Assembly (NCBI GenBank): GCA_018302205.1
Contig: JAGVZZ010000040.1
Location: forward strand, 1-32,151
Reading direction: 5' to 3'
Length of the DNA stretch: 32,151 nucleotides
Source of the DNA: Candidatus Woesearchaeota archaeon
GTDB taxonomy: Archaea > Nanobdellota > Nanobdellia > SCGC-AAA011-G17 > GW2011-AR17
In this document: positions 1 through 6,878 of the stretch, in pieces
How positions within the stretch are numbered: position 1 is the first letter of the stretch
Layout of the letters: every line of letters begins with the position of its first letter
Notes under the pieces: generated by a model
Databases searched by the model: none
Told to the model about the DNA's origin: nothing
Seen by the model: only the letters and a program-made list of their open reading frames with translations
Translations under genes and position numbers: made by a program

Positions 1-198
1 ATTAGAATCTTTCTTAGCTTGCTCAATATGAGCTACTGCTTGATGAGACTCAGCTTCAAGATGTTCAATTGTAGCTTTTATTCTAGGATCCATTGAAATA
101 TGGGACATCATCTCAAGTTTTATACAAATTGCATGACCTGCAACAGCAGCAAGAGCTGGAACAAAATATTTAATTATCCAAGAAGACTCATTTCTCAT
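1..198 (-). CDS. Partial small membrane-anchored coiled-coil protein, C-terminus outside window
   Basis: This reading frame is absent from the ORF track because it runs off the window. From an ATG at 198 it reads 66 codons leftward without a stop. The N-terminus has one hydrophobic segment at about residues 8-27 (FVPALAAVAGHAICIKL), followed by a helical, charged stretch with heptad-like spacing (IKATIEHLEAESHQAVAHIE) that suggests a coiled coil. It starts 25 nt after the stop of the recombinase gene, on the same strand, so the two are probably co-transcribed. No family is recognised. Because the end is missing, neither length nor function can be judged. Confidence 0.6.
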   Translation of the reverse strand, partial: MRNESSWIIKYFVPALAAVAGHAICIKLEMMSHISMDPRIKATIEHLEAESHQAVAHIEQAKKDSN

Positions 199-223
199 GA
201 TGAATCTAAATTGGACTTACTAT

Positions 224-1072
224 TTAAATTTTGTTTTCCCAAATATCCCCAGCTTTATAGAACGCTAATTTTCTTTGGTATTTGGAAGATTTAACATAAA
301 TTTGAGTAGTTCCGATATCTGAATGACCTGCATAAGACTTTATTGCAAATGAATCAACACCTTCATCAGCCATGTGTTGTAACCTTGAATGTCTAAACAT
401 ATGGGGATGTAAATCTCTAGAAAGCAATTCTTTACCATATTTTTTTAAATTGTACCAAACAGTCATTGGTTTGATTTTGAAGATTAAATCATTTGGATTT
501 GCAACAGGATTTTCAACCAAGTATTCTTTAAGCATATTTGCTGTGGCCTGTTGAAAAAATACACTTCTTGGTTTTTTGCCCTTCCCCAATAAATGTGCTT
601 CCCTTGCTGTCATATCAATATCTTTTAATTTTAAATTAGTCATTTCTGAAACTCTTGCCGCTGTGTCATACAAAAATCTGACAATTAAATTATCCCTTTT
701 ATTTTTGATATTGTCAACCAAGAAAAAAAGCTCTTTCTTTGAAAGTATGGAATTGCTCAAACGTTCTTCATCATTTATTGCGGAACTAAATTTTCTTTTG
801 AAAGTCAAAACCTCTTTTATTGTTTTTTCATCATACCCCACAAAAATTAAGTAAAGCCATAATGCGTATGATGCCAACGGATATTTTCTAGTTTCTAAAT
901 AATTCTTATGTAAAAGCTTTAGGTAATCTACTGTACCACCTGGAGAAGTATCTTGGATATACTTTGCTAAAGTCATAGCACCCGAAATTGTTTTTTCGCC
1001 AAGAGGCTTTCCATTCTTCTTAGGAAAGGTTTGAAGATATTGTTCAAATTCCAGAAGAACTTCTTTTTTCAT
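224..1072 (-). CDS. xerA: Tyrosine recombinase, XerA/integrase family
   Basis: This is a site-specific DNA recombinase of the tyrosine integrase family. At 282 residues it matches archaeal XerA, which resolves chromosome dimers at a dif site. An N-terminal SAM-like core-binding region (about 1-90) precedes the catalytic domain. The catalytic set can be read directly: R140 in DTAARVSEMTNL, a Lys in LLGKGKKPR (164-167), H224 and R227 in HPHMFRH, H250 in AGHSDIGTT and the nucleophile Y259 in TTQIYVKSS. All expected residues are present, so it is probably active. A TATA-like box (RC of acatataatg, 1094-1103) lies about 26 bp before the ATG. It could instead be the integrase of an integrated element, because an iteron array lies close by. 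No tRNA or clear att pair is visible, so chromosomal XerA is preferred. Confidence 0.88.
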   Translation of the reverse strand: MKKEVLLEFEQYLQTFPKKNGKPLGEKTISGAMTLAKYIQDTSPGGTVDYLKLLHKNYLETRKYPLASYALWLYLIFVGYDEKTIKEVLTFKRKFSSAINDEERLSNSILSKKELFFLVDNIKNKRDNLIVRFLYDTAARVSEMTNLKLKDIDMTAREAHLLGKGKKPRSVFFQQATANMLKEYLVENPVANPNDLIFKIKPMTVWYNLKKYGKELLSRDLHPHMFRHSRLQHMADEGVDSFAIKSYAGHSDIGTTQIYVKSSKYQRKLAFYKAGDIWENKI

Positions 1073-1169
1073 GAAGAATATGAGGTAAAAACAACATATA
1101 ATGATTTTGTTTTTGTAGATAGAGTGTTGTAGGGTAAGATTAAACTATATAACGTATATAATTTAATGA

Positions 1170-1184
1170 TTTATCGACGATAAA
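1170..1184. repeat. Perfect palindrome between recombinase and phosphatase genes
   Basis: TTTATCG-A-CGATAAA has 7-bp arms around one base and sits in the divergent intergenic region. Nine of its bases (TTATCGACG) recur at 2617-2625, in the gap between two iteron clusters. It could be an operator or a recombination half-site, but the sequence does not decide which. Confidence 0.5.
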
Positions 1185-1292
1185 ATGAGAATATTTAATC
1201 AATGATTAAAGGTTTTGTGCAATAAAAAATTGGATTAAAAATTAAAGGTTTTAAGCATAAAAGATATAAAGAGTTTGGGAAAAAATATTATA

Positions 1293-1853
1293 ATGAATAA
1301 TAAAATCATATTCCTAAGACATGCCGAAACAAAGAAAGACGAAAATGTTCTTGTGAGTAGGTGGATATTAACACTTGAAGGAAAGAGGAAAAGCCAAAGA
1401 TTGGTTGATACAGGGATATTTGATGATGTAGATATAATCATTGCATCAAAGGAAATTAAAGCCTATCAAACAGTATTACCATTAGCAAAAAGACTGAATA
1501 AAAAAATAATTAGAATTAAGGAATTGGGAGAAATTAATAGAGATCAAGGTAAAGTAATGGCAAAGGATGAATATGACAAACTTAAAATAAGAATATTCGA
1601 GGATCTTTCTCTTTCTGTAGAAGGTTGGGAAACTTGTGAACAAGCATTAAAAAGATTTGAAAGAATAATTAATAAAATCAATGGAAAATATAGTTCTAAA
1701 CGAATACTAATCGCCTCTCATGGTACAGTTATGACATTGTATTTTGCAAATAAGCAAAATAAACTAAAGGAACTAATGAGCAGATGGAAAAAATTAAAGT
1801 TCCTGGACTACGGAATCATCAAAGATAATAAAATTATCAAAGATATTAATTAA
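1293..1853 (+). CDS. Histidine phosphatase (phosphoglycerate mutase-like) family protein
   Basis: This 186-residue protein belongs to the histidine phosphatase superfamily, whose members remove phosphate from small molecules or proteins through a phospho-histidine. The N-terminal RHAET motif (R9, H10) supplies the nucleophile. The family's ESxAxQT-like element appears as ASKEIKAYQT, and the second histidine is in IASHGTVMT near residue 143. The ORF track begins at a TTG (1275). I prefer the ATG at 1293, because it places RHAET at the usual distance from the N-terminus and lies about 27 bp after a TATA-like agatataaag (1262-1271). The end overlaps the convergent gene by 4 nt. The substrate cannot be assigned; members act on sugar phosphates, nucleotides or cofactor precursors. 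Confidence 0.82.
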   Translation: MNNKIIFLRHAETKKDENVLVSRWILTLEGKRKSQRLVDTGIFDDVDIIIASKEIKAYQTVLPLAKRLNKKIIRIKELGEINRDQGKVMAKDEYDKLKIRIFEDLSLSVEGWETCEQALKRFERIINKINGKYSSKRILIASHGTVMTLYFANKQNKLKELMSRWKKLKFLDYGIIKDNKIIKDIN

Positions 1854-2449
1854 GCCTTCTTAGATTTCTTTGGGACCTCCTCAGGACATTTAACTCCTTG
1901 AGAAAAAAGAATTACTTTTTCTTTTCTAAGGTAAACGTATACAGATTTACGAACCTTTTTTTTAGCTAAGTAACCTTCTGCCTCTAAGACATTTACAAGT
2001 TGTAAAATTGCTGACCGCACTTGTTCATATTCTCTTCCAGGGTAAACTTCGGCAGCAAGTTTGGGAAGAGACGACCAACTATTTGGTTCCTCTCTTTGAA
2101 GTGCAGCTAGGCATTCACAAACTCTCATTTGGGCTTCGGGAAGTTCTTTTTCAGTACCAATTTCAGGTAATTCTTCTTCAAATTCTTCTAAATTATCACT
2201 TTTAACTCTCACTTTTGCGGGAATTTGGTGCGAAATAGCACTTTTTACGGCTAAAAGATCCTCTAAAACCTTAACTCTTGTATGTAATTCTTCAAATTTG
2301 ATGTGATGTTCATCATGTTTTGTTTTGAAATGTGAAATCCACTTTGAAACGTGGGACATATCACTTTTCATATTTTGAAAAGAACTTTTGATTGTAGATT
2401 CTAATTCTTCAACCCTTTTATCATCCTTTTTTTTGAACCAACCAAACAT
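1850..2449 (-). CDS. Coiled-coil plus winged-helix DNA-binding protein (candidate iteron binder)
   Basis: This 199-residue protein matches no named family I know. Residues 1-70 are strongly helical and charged (KKDDKRVEELES, FEELHTRVKVLEDLL), suggesting a coiled coil. An acidic linker (EEFEEELPEIG) follows. Residues about 105-175 look like a winged helix: LPEAQMRVCECLAAL, a SLPKLAAEVYPG recognition-helix region, then the YLAKKKVRKSVYVYLR wing. The tail is basic (VPKKSKKA). The gene lies directly downstream of the NNNRTCTTAAC iteron clusters, and its TATA-like box (RC of 2471-2480) lies between the start and the first cluster. This suggests that it binds the array and perhaps autoregulates; that is inference. 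Its architecture resembles that of the 2932-3663 product. Confidence 0.7.
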   Translation of the reverse strand: MFGWFKKKDDKRVEELESTIKSSFQNMKSDMSHVSKWISHFKTKHDEHHIKFEELHTRVKVLEDLLAVKSAISHQIPAKVRVKSDNLEEFEEELPEIGTEKELPEAQMRVCECLAALQREEPNSWSSLPKLAAEVYPGREYEQVRSAILQLVNVLEAEGYLAKKKVRKSVYVYLRKEKVILFSQGVKCPEEVPKKSKKA

Positions 2450-2490
2450 AATTATTTTCTAAACCTTTTTCATTTATTAATCTTTTGTTT

Positions 2491-2534
2491 GTAAAGATTA
2501 TGTTAAGATCATGTTAAGACAACGTAAAGATACA
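2491..2534 (-). repeat. Iteron family A, cluster 1: four inverted 11-bp units
   Basis: Four consecutive 11-mers start at 2491, 2502, 2513 and 2524: GTAAAGATTAT, GTTAAGATCAT, GTTAAGACAAC and GTAAAGATACA. On the minus strand they read as NNNRTCTT(A/T)AC, the same unit as clusters 2 and 3 but in opposite orientation. They start about 15 bp beyond the TATA-like box of the 1850-2449 gene. Confidence 0.85.
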
Positions 2535-2545
2535 TGTGTGGTTTG

Positions 2546-2611
2546 TTAATATTAACGTAGTCTTAACGTAATCTTTACAACGTCTTAACAATGTCTTAAC
2601 AATGTCTTAAC
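2546..2611 (+). repeat. Iteron family A, cluster 2: six direct 11-bp units
   Basis: Units are TTAATATTAAC, GTAGTCTTAAC, GTAATCTTTAC, AACGTCTTAAC and AATGTCTTAAC twice, in exact 11-bp register. The register continues from cluster 1, with 66 bp between 2491 and 2557. About one helical turn per unit would place all sites on one face of the DNA. Confidence 0.9.
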
Positions 2612-2659
2612 AATAATTATCGACGGTATCTAAAAATATTTATAAAAAAATGAAAATAA

Positions 2660-2714
2660 GTGATCTTAACTCAATATTAACAAGGTCTTAACAAAGTCTT
2701 AACAATATCTTAAC
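2660..2714 (+). repeat. Iteron family A, cluster 3: five direct 11-bp units
   Basis: Units are GTGATCTTAAC, TCAATATTAAC, AAGGTCTTAAC, AAAGTCTTAAC and AATATCTTAAC, each exactly 11 bp. A 48-bp gap (2612-2659) separates them from cluster 2. The gap contains a TATA-like atttataaa and the sequence TTATCGACG. Confidence 0.9.
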
Positions 2715-2735
2715 AAAACTCGGCATGACGGATCT

Positions 2736-2751
2736 GTGTCGGAGTGTCGAA
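2736..2751 (+). repeat. Iteron family B, isolated pair GTGTCGGA-GTGTCGAA
   Basis: Two 8-bp units abut directly, 21 bp beyond the last family A unit. They match the units inside and upstream of the 2932-3663 gene, which links the two iteron families physically. Confidence 0.75.
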
Positions 2752-2779
2752 ATTAGAATTTTTAGATAAAAAATCTAAA

Positions 2780-2938
2780 GTGAGAACTAATAATACGTGA
2801 GAAATGATAAAAATGAAAAAAAAGGGCTAATATATGCTCAAAAAGGTAAAAGTGAGAGTTAATAATATAATTAAATGATAAAAACTAATGAAAAAAGAGC
2901 TAAAAAAGGCTAAAAACTGCAAAAATGAGAGTTAATTA
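2780..2938 (+). repeat. Degenerate 72-73 bp direct repeats
   Basis: Similar blocks start at 2780 (gtgagaactaataat), 2852 (gtgagagttaataat) and 2925 (atgagagttaatt). Each of the first two continues with an A-rich stretch containing atgataaaaa and a gctaa element. The third copy is partial and runs into the stop of the next gene. The stretch 2752-2931 holds no gene that I can see. Confidence 0.6.
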
Positions 2939-3663
2939 AAGGGATCAAAAAGAGATTTTTGATCATTTGATAAACTTCTAAGAGATAAAAGCTTAGACAT
3001 TAGGTTTAAAGAACGAAATTCCTTAGAAATTGAGACATAAACCATACCATTCCTATTTTTTTCTTTAACAATAGGGGTGCCTTTTCGGATTAATTCTGAG
3101 ATATAATCCCTAATTGAACTTGAGGAAAGATCTAAAAATTGAGCTAATTCTTGGTATGTAGCAGGGGCTTTATTCTGTTCTTCAAGGCTATAAATAGCTG
3201 AAAACACCTTAAATTCTCTATTTGTAAGAGAGAAAAAGGTCTTATTTAGGTCTGCTTTTAACTCCTCAAAATCAATATTATGAAGGGTGCCGGAGTGTCG
3301 AAGGGGTGTCGAAGGGGTGTCGAGGTGTCGTTGAGGTGTCGCAAGGAACCCCTTTGTTTCCTTTGGAGATACTCTGTCGGAGTTACGAACAAGGGTTTTT
3401 TCCTCTGAAATTGATCCATTTTGGTCTAATTCTTCTAATAATGGCTTATTTACCTTATCTAGAAACTCTTTCTCTATTAAATCCTCTTTTTTTTCTAATT
3501 TGTCTTCTAAATCTGATACCCTCTTGTTTAAAAGTTCTATTTTGGAATTAAGGGTTATAATAAACTCTCTGTCTGCTCTTAACTCCTTTTCTAGAAGGGC
3601 TATATGATCTTTAACTCTACGAAATGATTCCTTTATAGCCTCATCATTATGAAGAATACTCAT
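2932..3663 (-). CDS. Coiled-coil plus winged-helix DNA-binding protein containing family B iterons
   Basis: This 243-residue protein is unrecognised by name. Residues 20-80 form a clear coiled coil (IALLEKELRADREFIITL, LNKRVSDLEDKLEKKEDL). A polar, Pro/His/Thr-rich linker spans about 100-128 (HLDTPSTPLRHSGT). A winged helix follows at about 135-220, with LTNREFKVFSAIYSLEEQ, the helix-turn-helix TYQELAQFLDLSSSSIRDY and the wing NRNGMVYVSIS. The linker is encoded by tandem GTGTCG-type repeats identical to those upstream of the gene, so the gene may carry its own binding sites. A TATA-like box (RC of 3683-3693) lies 25 bp before the ATG, with the family B array just beyond it. Autoregulation or nucleoprotein assembly is inferred. 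Confidence 0.72.
   Translation of the reverse strand: MSILHNDEAIKESFRRVKDHIALLEKELRADREFIITLNSKIELLNKRVSDLEDKLEKKEDLIEKEFLDKVNKPLLEELDQNGSISEEKTLVRNSDRVSPKETKGFLATPQRHLDTPSTPLRHSGTLHNIDFEELKADLNKTFFSLTNREFKVFSAIYSLEEQNKAPATYQELAQFLDLSSSSIRDYISELIRKGTPIVKEKNRNGMVYVSISKEFRSLNLMSKLLSLRSLSNDQKSLFDPFN
3287..3346 (+). repeat. Iteron family B, six units inside a coding region
   Basis: Units start at 3287, 3295, 3306, 3317, 3325 and 3336: GTGCCGGA, GTGTCGAAGGG twice, GTGTCGAG, GTGTCGTTGAG and GTGTCGCAAGG. A seventh, CTGTCGGA, lies at 3374. Spacing is 11 bp or 8 bp, so successive units are read in different codon frames. That argues that the DNA motif, not the peptide, is being repeated. Confidence 0.85.
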
Positions 3664-3714
3664 AAAATATAAAATAGAATAAGGATTTAAAAGATTTTAT
3701 AGATAATAATATGT

Positions 3715-3777
3715 GTGTCGGAACAATGCCGGAACCCCGTCGAAAGGTTGTCGAAGGGGTGTCGGAATAGTGCCGGA
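3715..3777 (+). repeat. Iteron family B, six units in exact 11-bp register
   Basis: Units start at 3715, 3726, 3737, 3748, 3759 and 3770: GTGTCGGA, ATGCCGGA, CCGTCGAA, TTGTCGAA, GTGTCGGA and GTGCCGGA, each followed by 3 bp. The array fills most of the intergenic space upstream of the 2932-3663 gene and starts about 20 bp beyond its TATA-like box. Confidence 0.88.
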
Positions 3778-3783
3778 ACTAAT

Positions 3784-4227
3784 TTATCCTATGTAATCCC
3801 CAGCTTTTCTTTTCTTAACGGCAGTATTAACCGCAGCCTGTTGCAGTCTCGGTAATACAATATGTGGTGGAAGATTAGCTTCTTGTTCAAAGAATAAAGC
3901 TTTTACGTTACACCTAATGAATATGTTATTCAAAACATCCTTACTTATCTCTGGACTGAACTTTTTAGTCTTCTTCCATTCTTTGTAAATCTTCTCAAGC
4001 TCATCACGAGGACCTGCATATAATAAATCTCCTCCAAGAGTTATGCTACCTTGATCAGTTTCATAATCAACGTTATATTCAAAGGAGAACTTTAGAAATA
4101 GATCTTTCTTGATTTCCTCTTCTTTAAGGTTACTAATCTTAATAGAAGTTTTGACTTTTAATGGAGCCTCGATGGCTTTCTTTTTTTCAACATTTATTTT
4201 ATTGAAAGCAAATGATATTATTGGCAT
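3784..4227 (-). CDS. Hypothetical protein, possible SecB-like fold
   Basis: This 147-residue soluble protein has no confident family. The N-terminal half looks like antiparallel strands (VKTSIKISNL, DLFLKFSFEYNVDYET, GSITLGGDLLYAG). A helix follows (DELEKIYKEWKKTK), then NIFIRCNVKALFFEQEANLPP and HIVLPRLQQAA. This order of strands, one long helix and a Pro-rich PPxxxLP stretch recalls SecB, the export chaperone, whose C-terminal part contains a similar FPxLxLxPxNF region. The resemblance is by eye only. It has its own strong TATA box 25 bp upstream, is divergent from the small winged-helix gene, and ends just before the family B array. Confidence 0.55.
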   Translation of the reverse strand: MPIISFAFNKINVEKKKAIEAPLKVKTSIKISNLKEEEIKKDLFLKFSFEYNVDYETDQGSITLGGDLLYAGPRDELEKIYKEWKKTKKFSPEISKDVLNNIFIRCNVKALFFEQEANLPPHIVLPRLQQAAVNTAVKKRKAGDYIG

Positions 4228-4246
4228 GACTATATGGTTTAAGTTT

Positions 4247-4258
4247 TTTTATATAAAT
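4247..4258 (-). promoter_or_regulatory. TATA box for the 3784-4227 gene
   Basis: ATTTATATAAAA on the minus strand is centred about 25 bp before the ATG at 4227, which predicts a leaderless transcript. Confidence 0.65.
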
Positions 4259-4350
4259 GTTATGGTGTTTAATATCACATTTGGACTATAGTTTATATTA
4301 GCGTTTTAACGCCATAAGATTTTTAAAGCTTATTCACTTTAATTTAGAAT

Positions 4351-4605
4351 ATGAGTAGGTGTTCAAAAGAAAATCTTGAAAAAATCAAAGCTAATATTTT
4401 AAGGATTATTTATGATGAATCTCCAAAGGCTATAAGCGCACTTGAAATAGCTAATATTGAAGTAAGAGATAAGGAATTTGTTTTAAAATTACTCAGAGAA
4501 ATGGAGATGAGTAATTTAGTAAAAAATGTAACAAATAAGTTTTCACGAAAAAGTTACTGGGCTATGACTGATCAAACTTATAACAAATATAAAGAATTAT
4601 TGTGA
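4351..4605 (+). CDS. Small winged-helix transcriptional regulator
   Basis: This 84-residue protein is essentially one winged-helix domain. Helix 1 is [17 protein letters not shown], the helix-turn-helix is [29 protein letters not shown], and the wing is [15 protein letters not shown]. Such single-domain proteins are common archaeal regulators. A TATA-like atttttaaag (4319-4328) lies about 27 bp before the ATG, consistent with a leaderless start. Its stop overlaps the end of convergent lonB by 9 nt. It shares a short divergent region with the 3784-4227 gene and might control it. No ligand or metal site is evident. Confidence 0.72.
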   Translation: MSRCSKENLEKIKANILRIIYDESPKAISALEIANIEVRDKEFVLKLLREMEMSNLVKNVTNKFSRKSYWAMTDQTYNKYKELL

Positions 4606-6477
4606 TTTTTTAAGAATATTATTTAATATTGATTCTTTTCCTTTCCAATCTAAAGCTTCTTTTACTACTTGTTCAATTCTAGTTACAGGTATAATTTTAA
4701 TCTTTGAAAGTCTTTCTTTTGAAATAACAATATCCTTTTCATTGGATTTAGGAATTATTACTCTTTTAATACCAGCATCAATAGCTGCTTCTACTTTTGC
4801 AGTAACACCACCGACAGCTAATACCTCTCCTCTTACAGATAATGAACCTGTCATTGCTGTATCTTGTCTAATTGGAACATTCTTCAAAGAGGATATGATA
4901 GAGGTTGCAACTGCAATTGAAGCTGAGTCACCTTCAACACCTTCTGTGGATTGAACAAACTGTATGTAAACATCATATTTTTCTCTAATATCTTCACCAA
5001 AGTATTTTAAGATTAATGCTGAAACATTCTTTACTGCTTCTTTTGCAATCTCACCAAGTTTACCTGTTGCAACGAATTCTGTTTTTTTGCCACCAGGAGT
5101 AACTTCTGATTCGATTGGAAGAACAATACCTGAGTGTGCTGAATCAGTCCCAATTACTGCTAAACCATTTACTCTACCAACTCTTGTTCCTTTGACTACA
5201 ATAACATCATACTTTTTCTTTGCTTCAATATACTTATCTGCCATCTGTTGTTCTAAAGTTTTAGATATCTTTTTTGCGTTAACAATATGTATTGGTTCAA
5301 CGAACTCTGCATTTTCTTCAACAGCCAAATCTCCAGCAGCTCTAATTAAACCCCCAAGTTCTCTTAATCTTACTGTTAGTTTACCAGAAGTAGAAGCCAT
5401 TTTTCTTGCTTCAATAACTATTGAATCAACTGCTGCTTTTGTGAAATGAGGAATTTTCCCATCCTTTTGAACTTCTCTAGCAACAAATAATGCCAATTTA
5501 TCTTGATTCTCTGGAGTGTCATCCATTGTGTTATTCATGTAAACTTCATAACCATAACCTCTAATCCTAGATCTTAAAGCTGGATGCATATGTTGGAGAG
5601 TTTCTAAGTTACCCGCAGCTACCAAAATAAAATCTGTTGGAACTGGTTCTGATCTTGTCATTGCACCACTTGATCTCTCAGATTGGCCCGTTATTGGATA
5701 TTTTTTTTCCTGTAATGCCGTTAACAGCTCTTGTTGAGAATGAGGTTGTAATGTTGAAATCTCATCAATGAATAAAACACCACCAGATGCTCTATGAACT
5801 AAACCAGCAATTAATCTCTCATGTGCAGGAGTACCTAAACCCCCAGACTGTAATGGATCATGAAGTACATCTCCTAATAATGCACCAGCATGAGCACCAG
5901 TAGCATCATGGAAAGGAGAAGTCTTAACTTCTGAATTATCAATCAATAATTTTGGTACCACTTGTGTTCCACCTAATTTTGTTATTTTTTTATTTAAGTT
6001 TAAGAAAAGCATTAATCCAATAATGAATACCACACTTGTCATCATTGAAGCTGCATAAATTATTGGTGAATCAAAAGGAAATATGTTTTTAGCATAAAAA
6101 TAGTAAGGTAATGCCGTTGCTATGATTACAAAAATAATTAATAAAATATTTTGATTTCTGAATGAACCTAAAGTTTCTAATTTTGCACGATTTACAATAA
6201 CTTTACCTTCACCTTTTGGAACTGTTTTGATTAAAGGAAAATTTTCATCAGTTGGATTAGGTAAAGACATTACATCTATTAATTTTTCTTTGGGTAATAA
6301 TTCTGCTAAACCTTGACCTAATAAAGATTTACCAGTACCAGGAGAACCTATCAATAAAACATTTCTTCTTTTGAGAGCTGCTTTCTTAATTATATTAACA
6401 GCATGTTCCTGACCAATTACTTGGTCTACAATAATTTTTGGAACTTCAATATCTTTAGTAGTTTTGAAGGTTAACAC
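4597..6477 (-). CDS. lonB: Membrane-anchored ATP-dependent protease LonB
   Basis: LonB is the archaeal membrane-bound Lon protease, which degrades unfolded and regulatory proteins. All hallmarks are visible in 626 residues: Walker A GSPGTGKS (44-51), a two-helix membrane insertion inside the AAA+ domain (about 109-160), Walker [11 protein letters not shown] (232-241), and the C-terminal protease domain with catalytic S518 in EGDSAS and K561 in [10 protein letters not shown]. The length is normal for the family. The start is GTG, supported by a TATA box (GTTTTATAAATAG on the minus strand) about 27 bp upstream, which implies a leaderless GTG start. The end overlaps the convergent winged-helix gene by 9 nt. 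The sequence appears intact. Confidence 0.97.
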   Translation of the reverse strand: MLTFKTTKDIEVPKIIVDQVIGQEHAVNIIKKAALKRRNVLLIGSPGTGKSLLGQGLAELLPKEKLIDVMSLPNPTDENFPLIKTVPKGEGKVIVNRAKLETLGSFRNQNILLIIFVIIATALPYYFYAKNIFPFDSPIIYAASMMTSVVFIIGLMLFLNLNKKITKLGGTQVVPKLLIDNSEVKTSPFHDATGAHAGALLGDVLHDPLQSGGLGTPAHERLIAGLVHRASGGVLFIDEISTLQPHSQQELLTALQEKKYPITGQSERSSGAMTRSEPVPTDFILVAAGNLETLQHMHPALRSRIRGYGYEVYMNNTMDDTPENQDKLALFVAREVQKDGKIPHFTKAAVDSIVIEARKMASTSGKLTVRLRELGGLIRAAGDLAVEENAEFVEPIHIVNAKKISKTLEQQMADKYIEAKKKYDVIVVKGTRVGRVNGLAVIGTDSAHSGIVLPIESEVTPGGKKTEFVATGKLGEIAKEAVKNVSALILKYFGEDIREKYDVYIQFVQSTEGVEGDSASIAVATSIISSLKNVPIRQDTAMTGSLSVRGEVLAVGGVTAKVEAAIDAGIKRVIIPKSNEKDIVISKERLSKIKIIPVTRIEQVVKEALDWKGKESILNNILKKSQ

Positions 6478-6498
6478 GGTCTTTTTGAGAATGTTGAC

Positions 6499-6510
6499 TA
6501 TTTATAAAAC
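6499..6510 (-). promoter_or_regulatory. TATA box for lonB
   Basis: GTTTTATAAATA on the minus strand is centred about 27 bp before the GTG start. This supports GTG at 6477 as the true start. Confidence 0.6.
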
Positions 6511-6538
6511 TAATGGAACAAAAAATTAATCAAAAAAA

Positions 6539-6811
6539 CTAAAGAATATCTTCTTCAGCTACTACTACAAAATCACCAACAGCAACAACTGAAGAGAAGG
6601 GGATTAACCAGTTACCTTCTTTGTCTTGTTCAATTTCTAAGTGATCTATATATGATGTAGGATCTTTTAAAATAATTTGCATTAATTCACCAGATCTTGT
6701 TTCGAAAGTCATATTACCTACAACACCGAACTTTTTACCTGATTTTGATACGACAGTTTTACCCATTAAGGATCTTGAATTCCTTTTATCATCATTTTTA
6801 GCATCTACCAT
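6539..6811 (-). CDS. PRC-barrel domain protein
   Basis: This 90-residue protein is almost entirely one PRC-barrel, a small beta-barrel found in the photosynthetic reaction centre H subunit and RimM, and common as a stand-alone protein in archaea. Features are LMGKTVVSKSGKKFGVVGNM (about 15-34), the central strand LMQIILKD, and the closing IPFSSVVAVGDFVVV. A role in protein-protein or RNA-related contacts, possibly in cell division or ribosome biology, is known for relatives but cannot be chosen here. The start is marked by an excellent Shine-Dalgarno sequence, GGGAGGA. The TATA box lies about 55 bp upstream, so unlike most neighbours this mRNA should have a leader. Confidence 0.88.
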   Translation of the reverse strand: MVDAKNDDKRNSRSLMGKTVVSKSGKKFGVVGNMTFETRSGELMQIILKDPTSYIDHLEIEQDKEGNWLIPFSSVVAVGDFVVVAEEDIL

Positions 6812-6818
6812 TATATAT

Positions 6819-6825
6819 TCCTCCC
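6819..6825 (-). promoter_or_regulatory. Strong Shine-Dalgarno site of the PRC-barrel gene
   Basis: GGGAGGA on the minus strand lies 7 nt before the ATG. It stands out because most genes here appear leaderless. Confidence 0.7.
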
Positions 6826-6859
6826 AATTAATATGAATAACATCATTAGTAGGGGATTG

Positions 6860-6871
6860 TTTATATAATTT
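6860..6871 (-). promoter_or_regulatory. TATA box of the PRC-barrel gene
   Basis: AAATTATATAAA on the minus strand predicts initiation near 6840, which gives a leader of about 30 nt carrying the Shine-Dalgarno site. Confidence 0.5.
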
Positions 6872-6878
6872 TCTAAAC

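Noticed and set aside
3306-3551. Plus-strand ORF of 81 codons
   Set aside because: It is the antisense shadow of the coiled-coil/winged-helix gene and its GTGTCG repeats; its composition is not protein-like.
2491-3777. Repeat arrays as a CRISPR locus
   Set aside because: Units are 8-11 bp and abut without spacers, and no cas genes are present.
1-4600. Integrated mobile element with defined ends
   Set aside because: The recombinase and iterons raise the idea, but no att direct repeats, tRNA target or plasmid replication gene can be identified, so no boundaries are claimed.
5087-5449. Plus-strand ORF of 120 codons inside lonB
   Set aside because: It is antisense to the intact, strongly conserved LonB protease domain.
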